The notes beneath the pieces were generated by a model. It made no database searches and was not told the DNA's origin. It saw only the letters and a list, made by a program, of their open reading frames with translations. A stretch of 59,338 nucleotides of DNA from an uncultured Clostridia bacterium (lineage in GTDB: Bacteria; Bacillota; Clostridia; Oscillospirales; Ruminococcaceae), in assembly GCA_947624745.1 (NCBI GenBank), contig CANQLR010000014.1, positions 1 through 59,338 of the forward strand, given 5' to 3'. Each line of letters opens with the position of its first letter. Position 1 is the stretch's first letter. The translations under genes and the position numbers were made by a program. This document shows, piece after piece, positions 1-7,041 of the stretch.

Positions 1-356
1 TAGGAGCAGTTGAGCATGCCGCAGTAAGCGTCGCCGCGGCCGTTGATCATATCGCCGTCGCCCTCGGCAGCGGCAACATACATAACTGGGCCGTCAAAGT
101 GCTTGCAGATAAGGGTCTCGGGAGTCTCGGGGCCGAAGTTTCCGAGGAAAACGACCAGCGCGTTCACGCCGTTAGCGGTCACGTCCTCGACGGCCTTCAG
201 AGCGTCTTTTTCGTTTTCAACGGTGATCTTGCAGTTGTAGATGCCCTCGCCGAAAGCCTTAACGATAGCTTCGCGGCGGGCGGTAGAGAGAGCGATGGGG
301 AAACAGTCTCTCGACACGGCGATAATGCCTAATTTGACTTCTGGAATGTTTACCAT
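1..356 (-). CDS. L-fucose/arabinose isomerase-family protein, 5' part only
   Basis: This is the N-terminal 118 codons of a minus-strand gene that runs off the left edge. The ATG at 356 is preceded by a CCGGAGGTATTAAA ribosome site. The visible protein starts MVNIPEVKLGIIAVSRDCFP and contains ALVVFLGNFGPETPETL, then VMYVAAAEGDGDMINGRGDAYCGML. This pattern is known from the fucose isomerase-like family (COG2407), which interconverts aldoses and ketoses or is of unknown sugar specificity. The metal-binding and catalytic region lies in the missing C-terminal part, so substrate cannot be judged. Its sugar role would fit the carbohydrate genes elsewhere in the window, but that is inference. Confidence 0.75.
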   Translation of the reverse strand, partial: MVNIPEVKLGIIAVSRDCFPIALSTARREAIVKAFGEGIYNCKITVENEKDALKAVEDVTANGVNALVVFLGNFGPETPETLICKHFDGPVMYVAAAEGDGDMINGRGDAYCGMLNCS

Positions 357-517
357 TTTAATACCTCCGGATAGAAATTTGAGAATGGAAGACAGAGAAA
401 AATGCTCCAAGCTTCATTCCTCATTATTATACAATATTTCCGCCCGGATTTCAATAGGTTTTGTGAAATTTTCAGCAAAAATTTTCGGGAGAGACTCCCG
501 CCCCCGCCCTCCCAATC

Positions 518-546
518 TTGATTTTTACTTAAAACAATGATATAAT
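518..546 (+). promoter_or_regulatory. Sigma-A type promoter for the ECF sigma operon
   Basis: TTGATT at 518-523 and TATAAT at 541-546 are separated by 17 bp. The pair lies 29 bp upstream of the sigma-factor start codon, so the leader is short. No autoregulatory ECF-type promoter motif was noticed. Confidence 0.75.
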
Positions 547-574
547 ACCTCAAAAACCCGAAAGGAGCCTTCCC

Positions 575-1129
575 ATGCTCTCGATTTTTCTCTCCCTCAT
601 CGACGCGCCGAGCGATAAGGAAAAATTCACCAAAATATATTCTACCTACACTAAGCTTATGATGAGCGTCGCGATGTCGGTGCTTCACAATCCCGCCCTC
701 GCCGAGGAGGCCGTTCAGGAGGCCTTTTTGAAGATCGCGAAAAATATTTCCGCTTTTTCCTCGGCGGAGTGTAATAAAACCGCGGGTCTCGTCGTTATTA
801 TTGTCAGAAACGCCTCCATCGACCTCCTGCGAAAGGAGCGGCGGCAGGCGGCTGTCAGCTATGACGACGGCGTGCTTCAGGGCGGCCCAGACGGCGCGCC
901 CGACGTTTCGGGACTTCTTGGCGGAGGACTGTCCGAGGTCTTAAATACCCTGTCCGAGTTAGAGTGCGGCTGCCGCGACATTCTGACCCTGAAATACGTC
1001 TACGGCTACAAAAACGCAGAGATAGCGAAGCTCCTCGGGATCACCGAGCAAAACGCCGCGGTAAGGCTTTTTCGGGCGAGGAAGGCGCTGAAATCAAAAT
1101 TAGAGGAAAAAGGTTATGAATTTAAGTAA
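575..1129 (+). CDS. ECF-type RNA polymerase sigma factor
   Basis: This 184-residue protein has the size and two-domain plan of an extracytoplasmic-function sigma factor. Region 2 spans roughly residues 15-90 (YSTYTKLMMSVAMSVLHNP, then a RNASIDLLRKERR segment for -10 recognition). Region 4 spans roughly 120-180 (ILTLKYVYGYKNAEIAKLLG, a helix-turn-helix, then AVRLFRARKALK). The ATG at 575 follows an AAAGGAGCC ribosome site. The next gene starts inside this one (14-nt overlap), so the two are translationally coupled. The partner has one membrane span and a DUF4367-like domain, which suggests sigma/anti-sigma behaviour; its exact ECF group is not assigned. Confidence 0.9.
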   Translation: MLSIFLSLIDAPSDKEKFTKIYSTYTKLMMSVAMSVLHNPALAEEAVQEAFLKIAKNISAFSSAECNKTAGLVVIIVRNASIDLLRKERRQAAVSYDDGVLQGGPDGAPDVSGLLGGGLSEVLNTLSELECGCRDILTLKYVYGYKNAEIAKLLGITEQNAAVRLFRARKALKSKLEEKGYEFK

Positions 1130-1808
1130 AAACGCAAACGCCCGCCTGTGGGACGCCCTTTTGAAGGAGCTTCTGATCGAGGACCTGAACTCGCAGCTTA
1201 GGGAATTTTCCGGCGATAACGCCCCTTCTACGAGCGGGAATTTTGACCGGAAAATCGCAAAGATCGCCCGCTCCGTCGGAAGAAAAGAGGCGGCGAAAAA
1301 CCTCGCAAAAGCGGCGAAAACCTGCGCCGTCACGGCCGCGTTCGTCATCAGCGTCGGCTTCGGACTGCTCCTCACCCAGCCGAGCGTCTACGCGGCGGTG
1401 GGCGACGTTTTCAGGACGGCGATATCCGGCGGGTTCGATAAATACACGTTTTCGGGGGATAGCGGGGAGTTTGAGCTGACCGCGCATCTCGGCTATACGC
1501 CCGAGGGGTATGAGCTTCGCCACGCCGACTTTGCCGACAGCTTCGCGGCGCTGACCTATGAGGACACAGACGGCGATCGGATCGAGTTTGAGTACGGCAA
1601 GGCGGCGAACAGCTCGTTTTCGGTCGACAACGAGCGGCACGAGCACAAAGAGGTCGCGAAAAACTGCGCGGTCTATCACCTCTACCTCGCGAAGGAGGAG
1701 GGCGATTGGAATACCGTTATTTGGCAGAAGGACGGCCGCGCATTTTGTATAGATGCACATTTTGATGGGGACGAACTTGTGAAGATCGCCGAAAATGTCG
1801 AATTTTAA
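1116..1808 (+). CDS. Membrane-anchored DUF4367 protein, probable anti-sigma partner
   Basis: This is a 230-residue protein with a cytoplasmic N-terminus of about 70 residues, then a single hydrophobic span near residues 72-92 (AVTAAFVISVGFGLLLTQ). An extracellular domain follows whose end resembles DUF4367: LGYTPEGYELRHADF, ALTYEDTDGDRIEFEYG, IWQKDGRAFCIDAHF. Proteins of this plan usually sit directly behind ECF sigma genes in Clostridia and are thought to hold the sigma factor at the membrane. The start overlaps the sigma gene by 14 nt. No canonical zinc-binding anti-sigma motif (HxxxCxxC) is visible, so the anti-sigma role is inferred from position and topology. Confidence 0.75.
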   Translation: MNLSKNANARLWDALLKELLIEDLNSQLREFSGDNAPSTSGNFDRKIAKIARSVGRKEAAKNLAKAAKTCAVTAAFVISVGFGLLLTQPSVYAAVGDVFRTAISGGFDKYTFSGDSGEFELTAHLGYTPEGYELRHADFADSFAALTYEDTDGDRIEFEYGKAANSSFSVDNERHEHKEVAKNCAVYHLYLAKEEGDWNTVIWQKDGRAFCIDAHFDGDELVKIAENVEF

Positions 1809-1877
1809 GGGCAGGGGAGTAACGATCCGCCCCCTCGGGACGTTAATATTGTTATAAATTTTCGGAGGTCATGTATC

Positions 1878-2666
1878 ATGAAAAAATTCCTAATCATCTT
1901 AATCATTACCGCGCTCGCGGCCTGCGCTTTAGCAGGCTGCGGCGATAAATCGGAAGGGGAGAGCACCGCAGACTTTCCCGAAACGGAAGCTGCAACAACG
2001 GCAGCAGAAACGACCGCGCCCGAGCATGAAAGCAAAAGCGGTGAGGACGGTCTGCCTCCCGAAGACACGGATATCGGGGAAATTTCCGACGAAACGCCGC
2101 CGGAGTATGCGTTTTTGAAGGAATATTTTGACAAAATGGAGGAGCTTCTTACGGGCTGGCGCGACGGGGGAGAGTTCGGGATAAATAATTTCGCAGTCGA
2201 CATCACCCTCCCGCGCATTGACGTCGTCGTCGCGACCGAGGAAGACGCGGATGCGCTGAAGGAGGAGCTGACCGCGATGGGAGATTTTTCCGACGGCCTG
2301 CCGTACTACAACGAAAGCCTTGTCGTGATAACTCTCGGCGACGATTTTTATTCGGGCGACCTGCCGGGCGGGAGCCTTCTGCCGCTCGACGCCGTCCCGC
2401 CGGAGAATATGTATCTTGAGGGATATTTTGACAAAATAGAGGAGCTCTTGACGGGCTGGCGCGACGGGGGAGAGTTCGGGATAAATAGGCTCGGGTTAGA
2501 CATCACCCTCCCGCGCATTGACGTCGTCGTCGCGACCGAGGAAGACGCGGAGGCGCTGAAGGAGGAGCTGACCGCGATGGGAGATTTTTCCGAAGGCCTG
2601 CCGTATTATAATGAGGATGTCATCCGCATTACCGTGGGCGAGCACTTCCCGGACGATATGAGGTGA
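1878..2666 (+). CDS. Lipoprotein with two near-identical tandem domains
   Basis: This is a 262-residue exported lipoprotein. The N-terminus is a signal peptide ending in the lipobox LAGCG at about residues 18-22, followed by an acidic, threonine-rich linker. Two copies of an unknown domain of about 75-80 residues follow, spaced by exactly 100 residues. Each has (E/G)YFDK(M/I)EELLTGWRDGG, EFGIN, DITLPRIDVVVATEEDA and LKEELTAMGDFS. GGAGG lies 9 nt before the ATG. I do not recognise the domain. The acidic surface and position behind the sigma operon suggest a cell-surface sensor or binding role, but nothing in the sequence fixes a function. Confidence 0.85.
   Translation: MKKFLIILIITALAACALAGCGDKSEGESTADFPETEAATTAAETTAPEHESKSGEDGLPPEDTDIGEISDETPPEYAFLKEYFDKMEELLTGWRDGGEFGINNFAVDITLPRIDVVVATEEDADALKEELTAMGDFSDGLPYYNESLVVITLGDDFYSGDLPGGSLLPLDAVPPENMYLEGYFDKIEELLTGWRDGGEFGINRLGLDITLPRIDVVVATEEDAEALKEELTAMGDFSEGLPYYNEDVIRITVGEHFPDDMR
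2096..2612 (+). repeat. Internal tandem duplication, 300-bp period
   Basis: Bases 2096-2312 and 2396-2612 are nearly identical at an exact 300-bp offset. Long stretches are perfect, for example around 2159-2186 against 2459-2486 and 2200-2295 against 2500-2595. Differences cluster at the domain edges, which suggests recent duplication or gene conversion. Confidence 0.9.
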
Positions 2667-2708
2667 GGGGGAAAACGGTGTAAAAATGGGGGAGGGGGGT
2701 GGGGAGCT

Positions 2709-2767
2709 ATAAGGGACTTAGAACTTTTTTCTTAAACGGCATGATTTCGGTCACGACGTTTCTCTTG
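2709..2767. repeat. Dispersed repeat, copy 1 (second copy at 11146-11208)
   Basis: The segment containing AAACGGCATGATTTCGGTCA has a related copy at about 11146-11208 (AAACGGTGTGATTTCGGTTA). Similarity extends over about 55-60 bp, starting near ATAAGG. Here it lies just before the IS200-like remnant. On the complementary strand both copies encode a similar short motif (VTEI-x-PF), so it may be a fragment of a degraded gene or of a repeat element. Confidence 0.5.
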
Positions 2768-2769
2768 AA

Positions 2770-3440
2770 TAAAGAAAACCACCTTCAGCACCGGTGGGTC
2801 TAAAAAGCTTTAGCTATGAGAAAAAATAATCCTCACTTGCTAAAATAAGAGCGAGGTCTGCTACCCTGCAAAAAAGCAAAGGAGGAATCAAGTCTTGAAA
2901 CTCGATACAGATAGTTTAGCACTTATAAAGTGGAAATGCAGATACCATGTGGTATTTGCCACGAAATATAGTAGAAAGTTTATCGACGGTAAAATCAAAG
3001 AGGACATAGGAAGAAGGCTCAGGGAGCAATGCGAGTACAAGGGAGTAGAAATACTTGAAGCTGAGGCCAACTCGACCACATACATATGTTGCTGAGTATA
3101 CCGCCAAAGTACAGCGTATCGCAGATAATCGGATATCTCAAAATGAAAAGCAGCCTAATGATAAACGAAAAAATATGCGAATATGAAGTACAAGTACGGA
3201 GGTATTATGTAAGTACGGTAGGACAAAACAAAAGGGCAACGCAGTACATAAGGAATCAGCTTTAAGAGGATTACGCAGGATACCAAATAAGCTTCAATGA
3301 GTGTCTAGACCCGTTTACGGGCAAGCCGGTAAGAAGCCCCTTTAGGGGCATGCTTGTGAAGATTGTGCGGTTAGCAGATCTTTCGACAAGCCTATAGGCT
3401 CTGCCGGTAACATGCCCCAAGGGGGCTTGTGAAAACACAG
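2770..3440 (+). mobile_element. Decayed IS200/IS605-type insertion sequence
   Basis: The left side has an imperfect hairpin at 2779-2798 (CCACC...GGTGG) of the type bound by Y1 transposases. The centre holds a broken tnpA. The right side has two imperfect direct repeats, each starting GCCGGTAA, containing a GCCCC...GGGGC hairpin and ending CTTGTGAA (about 3325-3360 and 3402-3433). Exact termini cannot be set because IS200 elements make no target duplication. It is probably not mobile. Confidence 0.65.
2895..3345 (+). pseudogene. tnpA: IS200-family Y1 (HUH) transposase, frameshifted
   Basis: The first frame reads MKLDTDSLALIKWKCRYHVV, then ATKYSRKF and GVEILEAEA, which is the start of an IS200-type TnpA. 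It is then interrupted by a stop at about 3095. The +1 frame continues with the HUH motif in DHIHMLLSIPPKYSVSQI, then GYLKMKSSLMI and RYYVSTVGQNKRA, the region that holds the catalytic tyrosine. A TAA follows after RNQL, and family-like sequence continues past it (EDYAGYQISF, LDPFTGK). A segment normally found before RYYV (the FWCRGYY approach) is also missing. With at least one frameshift, one nonsense codon and one deletion, no active transposase is expected. Confidence 0.85.
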
Positions 3441-3491
3441 AAACGGTCGGGAAATTATGATTAAATGCCTCTTACTGAGAGACATTTATTA

Positions 3492-5579
3492 TCATCCCAA
3501 ATTTCTCTCACAATCGAAAGTCCGCAGTCTTGAAACCGCCTGCATGACCTCCTCCCGTCTCGGCAGGTCAATGAACCGCTTCATATCCGGGAAAATCCCG
3601 GAATACACGCAATCGAGGCCTTCTGTCTCGATCCTTTTGTAGACCTCGTCGACCTCCCGCTCGATATCCAGCTCCTTTTCGGGGCTCGAGAGTGAATCCG
3701 GCGCGTTTTTCGCCATGATCGCCCGCAGGATAAACCCGAGGGCGTGCAGCTGGCGCGGCGAAACGATATTATGCAGCCCGCGCAGGTCGAGCTCCTCCGC
3801 GCCGACGATCATCACCCCGAGGTCAAACACCCGCAGCACCTCTTTGCCGAACCCGCCGGGGTGCGAATCGAATCCCCCGCAGCGGTAAATTTTCCCTTGC
3901 GACCAGTCGGCCGCGGGGGCCTTTTCTTTTTCGGGAGGATCCCCCGCAAGCCCCTTCGCGAGCGCCGTCGCGTCGACCGGCTGAAAACCGTTCATCATGT
4001 AAATTTTGTCGGCGGCCGAGAGATATTCCCCGCTTCCGCCGATGACCATGACCGTCGAAACGCCGCGCGCGCAGAGCTCCCGAACGCGCTCGGTAAAGGG
4101 GATCAGCGGCTCGTTTTTTATCAGCTTTCGCATCAGCGGGTCGCGGATCATGAAATTCGTCGCCGAGCGGTCCTCGTCGATCAGTAGCAGCCTCGCGCCC
4201 CTGCTCACCGCCTCGGCGATATTCGCCGCCTGCGAGGTCGAACCCGAGGCGCGCGACGTCGAGAAATCGCGGGGATCCGAACCCGGGATCTCGCTTAAAA
4301 ACGGCGAAATGTTGACGTGGCTGATCACCCGCCCGTCCTCCGCCGAGACCGAAACCGCGCTCGGGTCTGTTATGCAGAGCTCCCGCCCGTCGCCGAGGGC
4401 GTGGTCGTAGATCCCTGCCGCTATGGCCTCAAGAAGTGTGGTTTTTCCCGAATATCCGCCGCCGGTGATGACCGTAACTCCCCGCTTTATCGCCATTCCC
4501 CGCACCCCCGCGATCTCCCGCTCGTCCTCCTTCGGCGAGGCGAACGGCACCGCGCCCTCCATCGGCAGGTCCGTGTCGTTTTTCCGGGGGAGAATTGAGC
4601 CGTTCGCGATGAACGCGCAATATTCCGAATTTTTGAGAAATTCGCGGATCGCGCGCTGCTTATCCGCAAGATCAATGACCCTCAGCAGCGCTTTTCTGTC
4701 AAAATTTCGGATATATCTGTCCGTCATCTTCGGCAGGTCGGAGGTCAGCATTCTGACCGTCTTTTTCATTCGGCGATAGGGCAGCTGCACCTGTATCATC
4801 AGGCAGAGATACATAACCTCTTTAACCTCTTCGCCTACCCGCGGATAGACGGTTATCCCCGAGCCGTAGTCGTAATCTCTCGGCATTCTTGACGAAAAAT
4901 ACGCGGAATTTCGGAGTAATATTTCCCCGCCCGGCTCGCAAAAGTAGTACCAACCGTTCTCCTCGACCGGGCGCGAGCGGTTGAAAAGCTCCTCGTTAAG
5001 CTCGTCCATGTACGGCTTCAGCGCCCGCAGGCAGAAGTCCGCGACCGCGATGCTTTCCGCGCCGGGGCATATCCCGAGCGCCTCCGAAGGCACTCCGACG
5101 GTCACGGTCGGGCAGCTCAATTTCTGCCGCCCGGTTTGGGTGATATGATAAAACACCCCCTCGCGCCAGTAGACCGGGTCGCAGACCTGTTCCGGCGGGA
5201 AGCCGCCGTCGGCCCTCACCACCCGGCAATCGCCGTTGTAAATACCCTCGAATTTTTCGGTGTTTTCCTTCATGCCGAGCAAAATATTCTTTAATCTCTT
5301 CAAATTATCGACCTCATTTCGTAAATCATAATAAATTCCGAGCCTCTCCGCCGGTATCCCCAAAACGACGTCGGCGAGCATAGGGCGGTCGGGGCTGCTC
5401 CCGGTGATCTGCAAAAAACAGCCGTCCTCGAGCCAGTAGGTCGGGTCAAATTCCGCCTCGTCCTTGTCGGTGGGGTTCGCGGGCGTTTGCCGGGGGATCA
5501 CATACTCGCCGTCGAAAACCGTGCGGATATCCTCCGCTTTTTCGGGCAGCGAATCAAGAATTTGCAGAAGTCTTACCAT
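3492..5579 (-). CDS. Predicted ABC-class P-loop ATPase (COG3044-like)
   Basis: This 695-residue soluble protein matches the rarely studied 'ABC-class ATPase' family. Around residues 365-520 it has RGMAIKRGVTVITGGGYSGK (a Walker A variant, GGGYSGKT), LCITDPSAVSVSAEDGR, DFSTSRASGSTSQAANI (signature-like) and LLLIDEDRSATNFMIRD (Walker B). VSTVMVIGGSGEYLSAAD follows. The N-terminal third carries two related blocks (GEYVIPRQTPANP/DPTYW and GDCRVVRADGGF/DPVYW), suggesting an internal repeat. No membrane spans are visible and the cellular role of the family is unknown. The ATG at 5579 follows an AAGGAGG ribosome site. It is monocistronic. Confidence 0.85.
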   Translation of the reverse strand: MVRLLQILDSLPEKAEDIRTVFDGEYVIPRQTPANPTDKDEAEFDPTYWLEDGCFLQITGSSPDRPMLADVVLGIPAERLGIYYDLRNEVDNLKRLKNILLGMKENTEKFEGIYNGDCRVVRADGGFPPEQVCDPVYWREGVFYHITQTGRQKLSCPTVTVGVPSEALGICPGAESIAVADFCLRALKPYMDELNEELFNRSRPVEENGWYYFCEPGGEILLRNSAYFSSRMPRDYDYGSGITVYPRVGEEVKEVMYLCLMIQVQLPYRRMKKTVRMLTSDLPKMTDRYIRNFDRKALLRVIDLADKQRAIREFLKNSEYCAFIANGSILPRKNDTDLPMEGAVPFASPKEDEREIAGVRGMAIKRGVTVITGGGYSGKTTLLEAIAAGIYDHALGDGRELCITDPSAVSVSAEDGRVISHVNISPFLSEIPGSDPRDFSTSRASGSTSQAANIAEAVSRGARLLLIDEDRSATNFMIRDPLMRKLIKNEPLIPFTERVRELCARGVSTVMVIGGSGEYLSAADKIYMMNGFQPVDATALAKGLAGDPPEKEKAPAADWSQGKIYRCGGFDSHPGGFGKEVLRVFDLGVMIVGAEELDLRGLHNIVSPRQLHALGFILRAIMAKNAPDSLSSPEKELDIEREVDEVYKRIETEGLDCVYSGIFPDMKRFIDLPRREEVMQAVSRLRTFDCERNLG

Positions 5580-5818
5580 GCAAAAGCCTCCTTAAAATTA
5601 GTTTTAGACATAAAATAACCTCACTTTCTTCGGGATCATGATCCGCGCAGAAATAGGGGCTTGAAAAATATGCAAAAACCGCGCAGGGCGCGCGGTCAGC
5701 CGTTTTTGAAAATAAAAAAAACAGACTGCAAGGCACTTTTTTCAAAGCGCACGCAGACTGCTGTCGCAGGCAATTTGCACAAATTAAGAGAGTCGAGGCA
5801 CAAATTTTCGGTAAATCC

Positions 5819-5872
5819 TCACAACAAATAAACCCGGCACGACGGCAGGCGCATGCGTATTAACTTGGTCAT
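5819..5872 (-). CDS. Candidate 17-residue microprotein
   Basis: Within the 504-bp gap between the ATPase and the XRE regulator, one short minus-strand frame has a very strong ribosome site (GGGAGGTGACGGT) directly before its ATG at 5872. It reads MTKLIRMRLPSCRVYLL and stops at 5819. It is basic and hydrophobic. No homologue is recognised and a random match is possible. It could be a leader peptide, a signalling peptide or chance. The rest of the gap (5580-5818 and 5873-6013) shows no gene. Confidence 0.3.
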   Translation of the reverse strand: MTKLIRMRLPSCRVYLL

Positions 5873-6013
5873 ACCGTCACCTCCCAAGGCAGATTTGCAA
5901 ACGGATCATGGGGAGATTATAGCATATTTGGGAGGGGGTGTCAAGGGGGGATAAAAGATATCTTCCCTCTTATGTTCTCACCCCCCGGTTTAGTCAATTC
6001 GCCGAATGGTTTG

Positions 6014-6042
6014 TTGACTTTTCGTGAAAAATGCTCTAAAAT
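6014..6042 (+). promoter_or_regulatory. Promoter for the XRE regulator
   Basis: TTGACT at 6014-6019 and TAAAAT at 6037-6042 have a 17-bp spacer, 41 bp before the start codon at 6084. Confidence 0.7.
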
Positions 6043-6083
6043 GATGGCAGAAGATCTTCAAACTGTCAAAAAGGAGCAAAATT

Positions 6084-6836
6084 ATGGGAAAAACTATTTC
6101 ACAAAAAATCATCGGGCTTCGCAAGGCGGTGGGGCTGACGCAGGAGCAGCTCGGCGAGAAGCTGGGAATTTCAGGTCAAGCTGTATCAAAATGGGAGCGT
6201 GGCGAGGCGATGCCGGACATACTGACCCTGCCCGACCTGTGCGACGCGCTCGGCACGACGCTCGACTCGCTGCTGGGCGGGAGGCGCGCCGAAATCCCCG
6301 AAAGCCCGCAGATCATAGGCGATTTCTGCAGGTTCGCGATGAAAAACGGCCGCGCAGAAACGGTCCGGCAGGCGATCTCGCGAATGATGAACCGGGATGT
6401 CGTCGTGCCGCGGAACGACGAGCTCAGCATCTGCCTCGAAAACGGCAAAAACGTCCTTGTTTCCGACCCGCTCGGCATGGGTTTTGTGATGTCGGGGACC
6501 GATTTTGCGGACTATTGCCTGAAGATGGACGGCGCGCGAATCAATAATCTGCTTAAGCTTTTTGCGGACGAGACCATGTTTGCCGTCATCAGGATCATCG
6601 CGAAAAACCCGGCGACGGTTGACGAAATCTGCGCCGAAACGGGGGAGGAAATTGCAAAAATTCAGGAAATTCTTTTAGAGCTTTCAAACTTTGCAGTGAT
6701 AGCATACGGGCGTGATAAAGGCGGAAAGCCGGGCTACTGCCCCGCGTCCGGCATGGTCGCCGTGTGGATGGTGCTCGCGGGGTGCAGTCTGTTCGACCTC
6801 GGGGGCGTCCGCGGCAGCTCGTGGGTGACGGTGTAA
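6084..6836 (+). CDS. XRE-family helix-turn-helix regulator with C-terminal domain
   Basis: This 250-residue protein starts at an ATG behind AAAGGAGC. Residues 1-65 are a classic XRE/Cro helix-turn-helix: IIGLRKAVGLTQEQLGEKLG, ISGQAVSKWERGEAMPDILT, then LCDALGTTLDSLLGG. The remaining 185 residues are not recognised. They include a possible second winged-helix-like stretch (ATVDEICAETGEEIAKIQEI) and a more hydrophobic tail (VAVWMVLAGCSLFDLGG). It probably acts as a DNA-binding regulator; its targets and ligand are unknown. A hairpin terminator follows, so it is monocistronic. Confidence 0.85.
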   Translation: MGKTISQKIIGLRKAVGLTQEQLGEKLGISGQAVSKWERGEAMPDILTLPDLCDALGTTLDSLLGGRRAEIPESPQIIGDFCRFAMKNGRAETVRQAISRMMNRDVVVPRNDELSICLENGKNVLVSDPLGMGFVMSGTDFADYCLKMDGARINNLLKLFADETMFAVIRIIAKNPATVDEICAETGEEIAKIQEILLELSNFAVIAYGRDKGGKPGYCPASGMVAVWMVLAGCSLFDLGGVRGSSWVTV

Positions 6837-6871
6837 GACGGGAGCGGCCCGCGCAAAATTAAGCAAGTAAA

Positions 6872-6904
6872 CCGCCAATGCGGGTCATGCGTTGGCGGGG
6901 TTTT
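6872..6904 (+). terminator. Rho-independent terminator after the XRE gene
   Basis: The 10-bp stem CCGCCAATGC / GCGTTGGCGG (one G-T pair) has a 7-nt loop and is followed by GGTTTT. Confidence 0.7.
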
Positions 6905-7041
6905 ATGTGCGTTCGCGGTTGCTTCCCCCCTTTCCCTCCCCCTCTATCTATGTTATAATATCCCCGAAAAATCCCCCTCCCCAACCTTTTTCCCCCTCAC
7001 CTTGTCTTATTATTGAAAGCTTTCACGAAAGGACGATCAAT

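Noticed and set aside
1122-1760. Long minus-strand frame over the DUF4367 gene
   Set aside because: Shadow frame; no ribosome site and no protein-family resemblance, while the plus-strand gene has a membrane span and DUF4367-like end.
6892-7041. N-terminal extension of the sigma fusion to 6892
   Set aside because: The extension runs through a terminator tail and promoter-like sequence and has low-complexity proline content; GAAAGGAC before the ATG at 7042 fits a true start.
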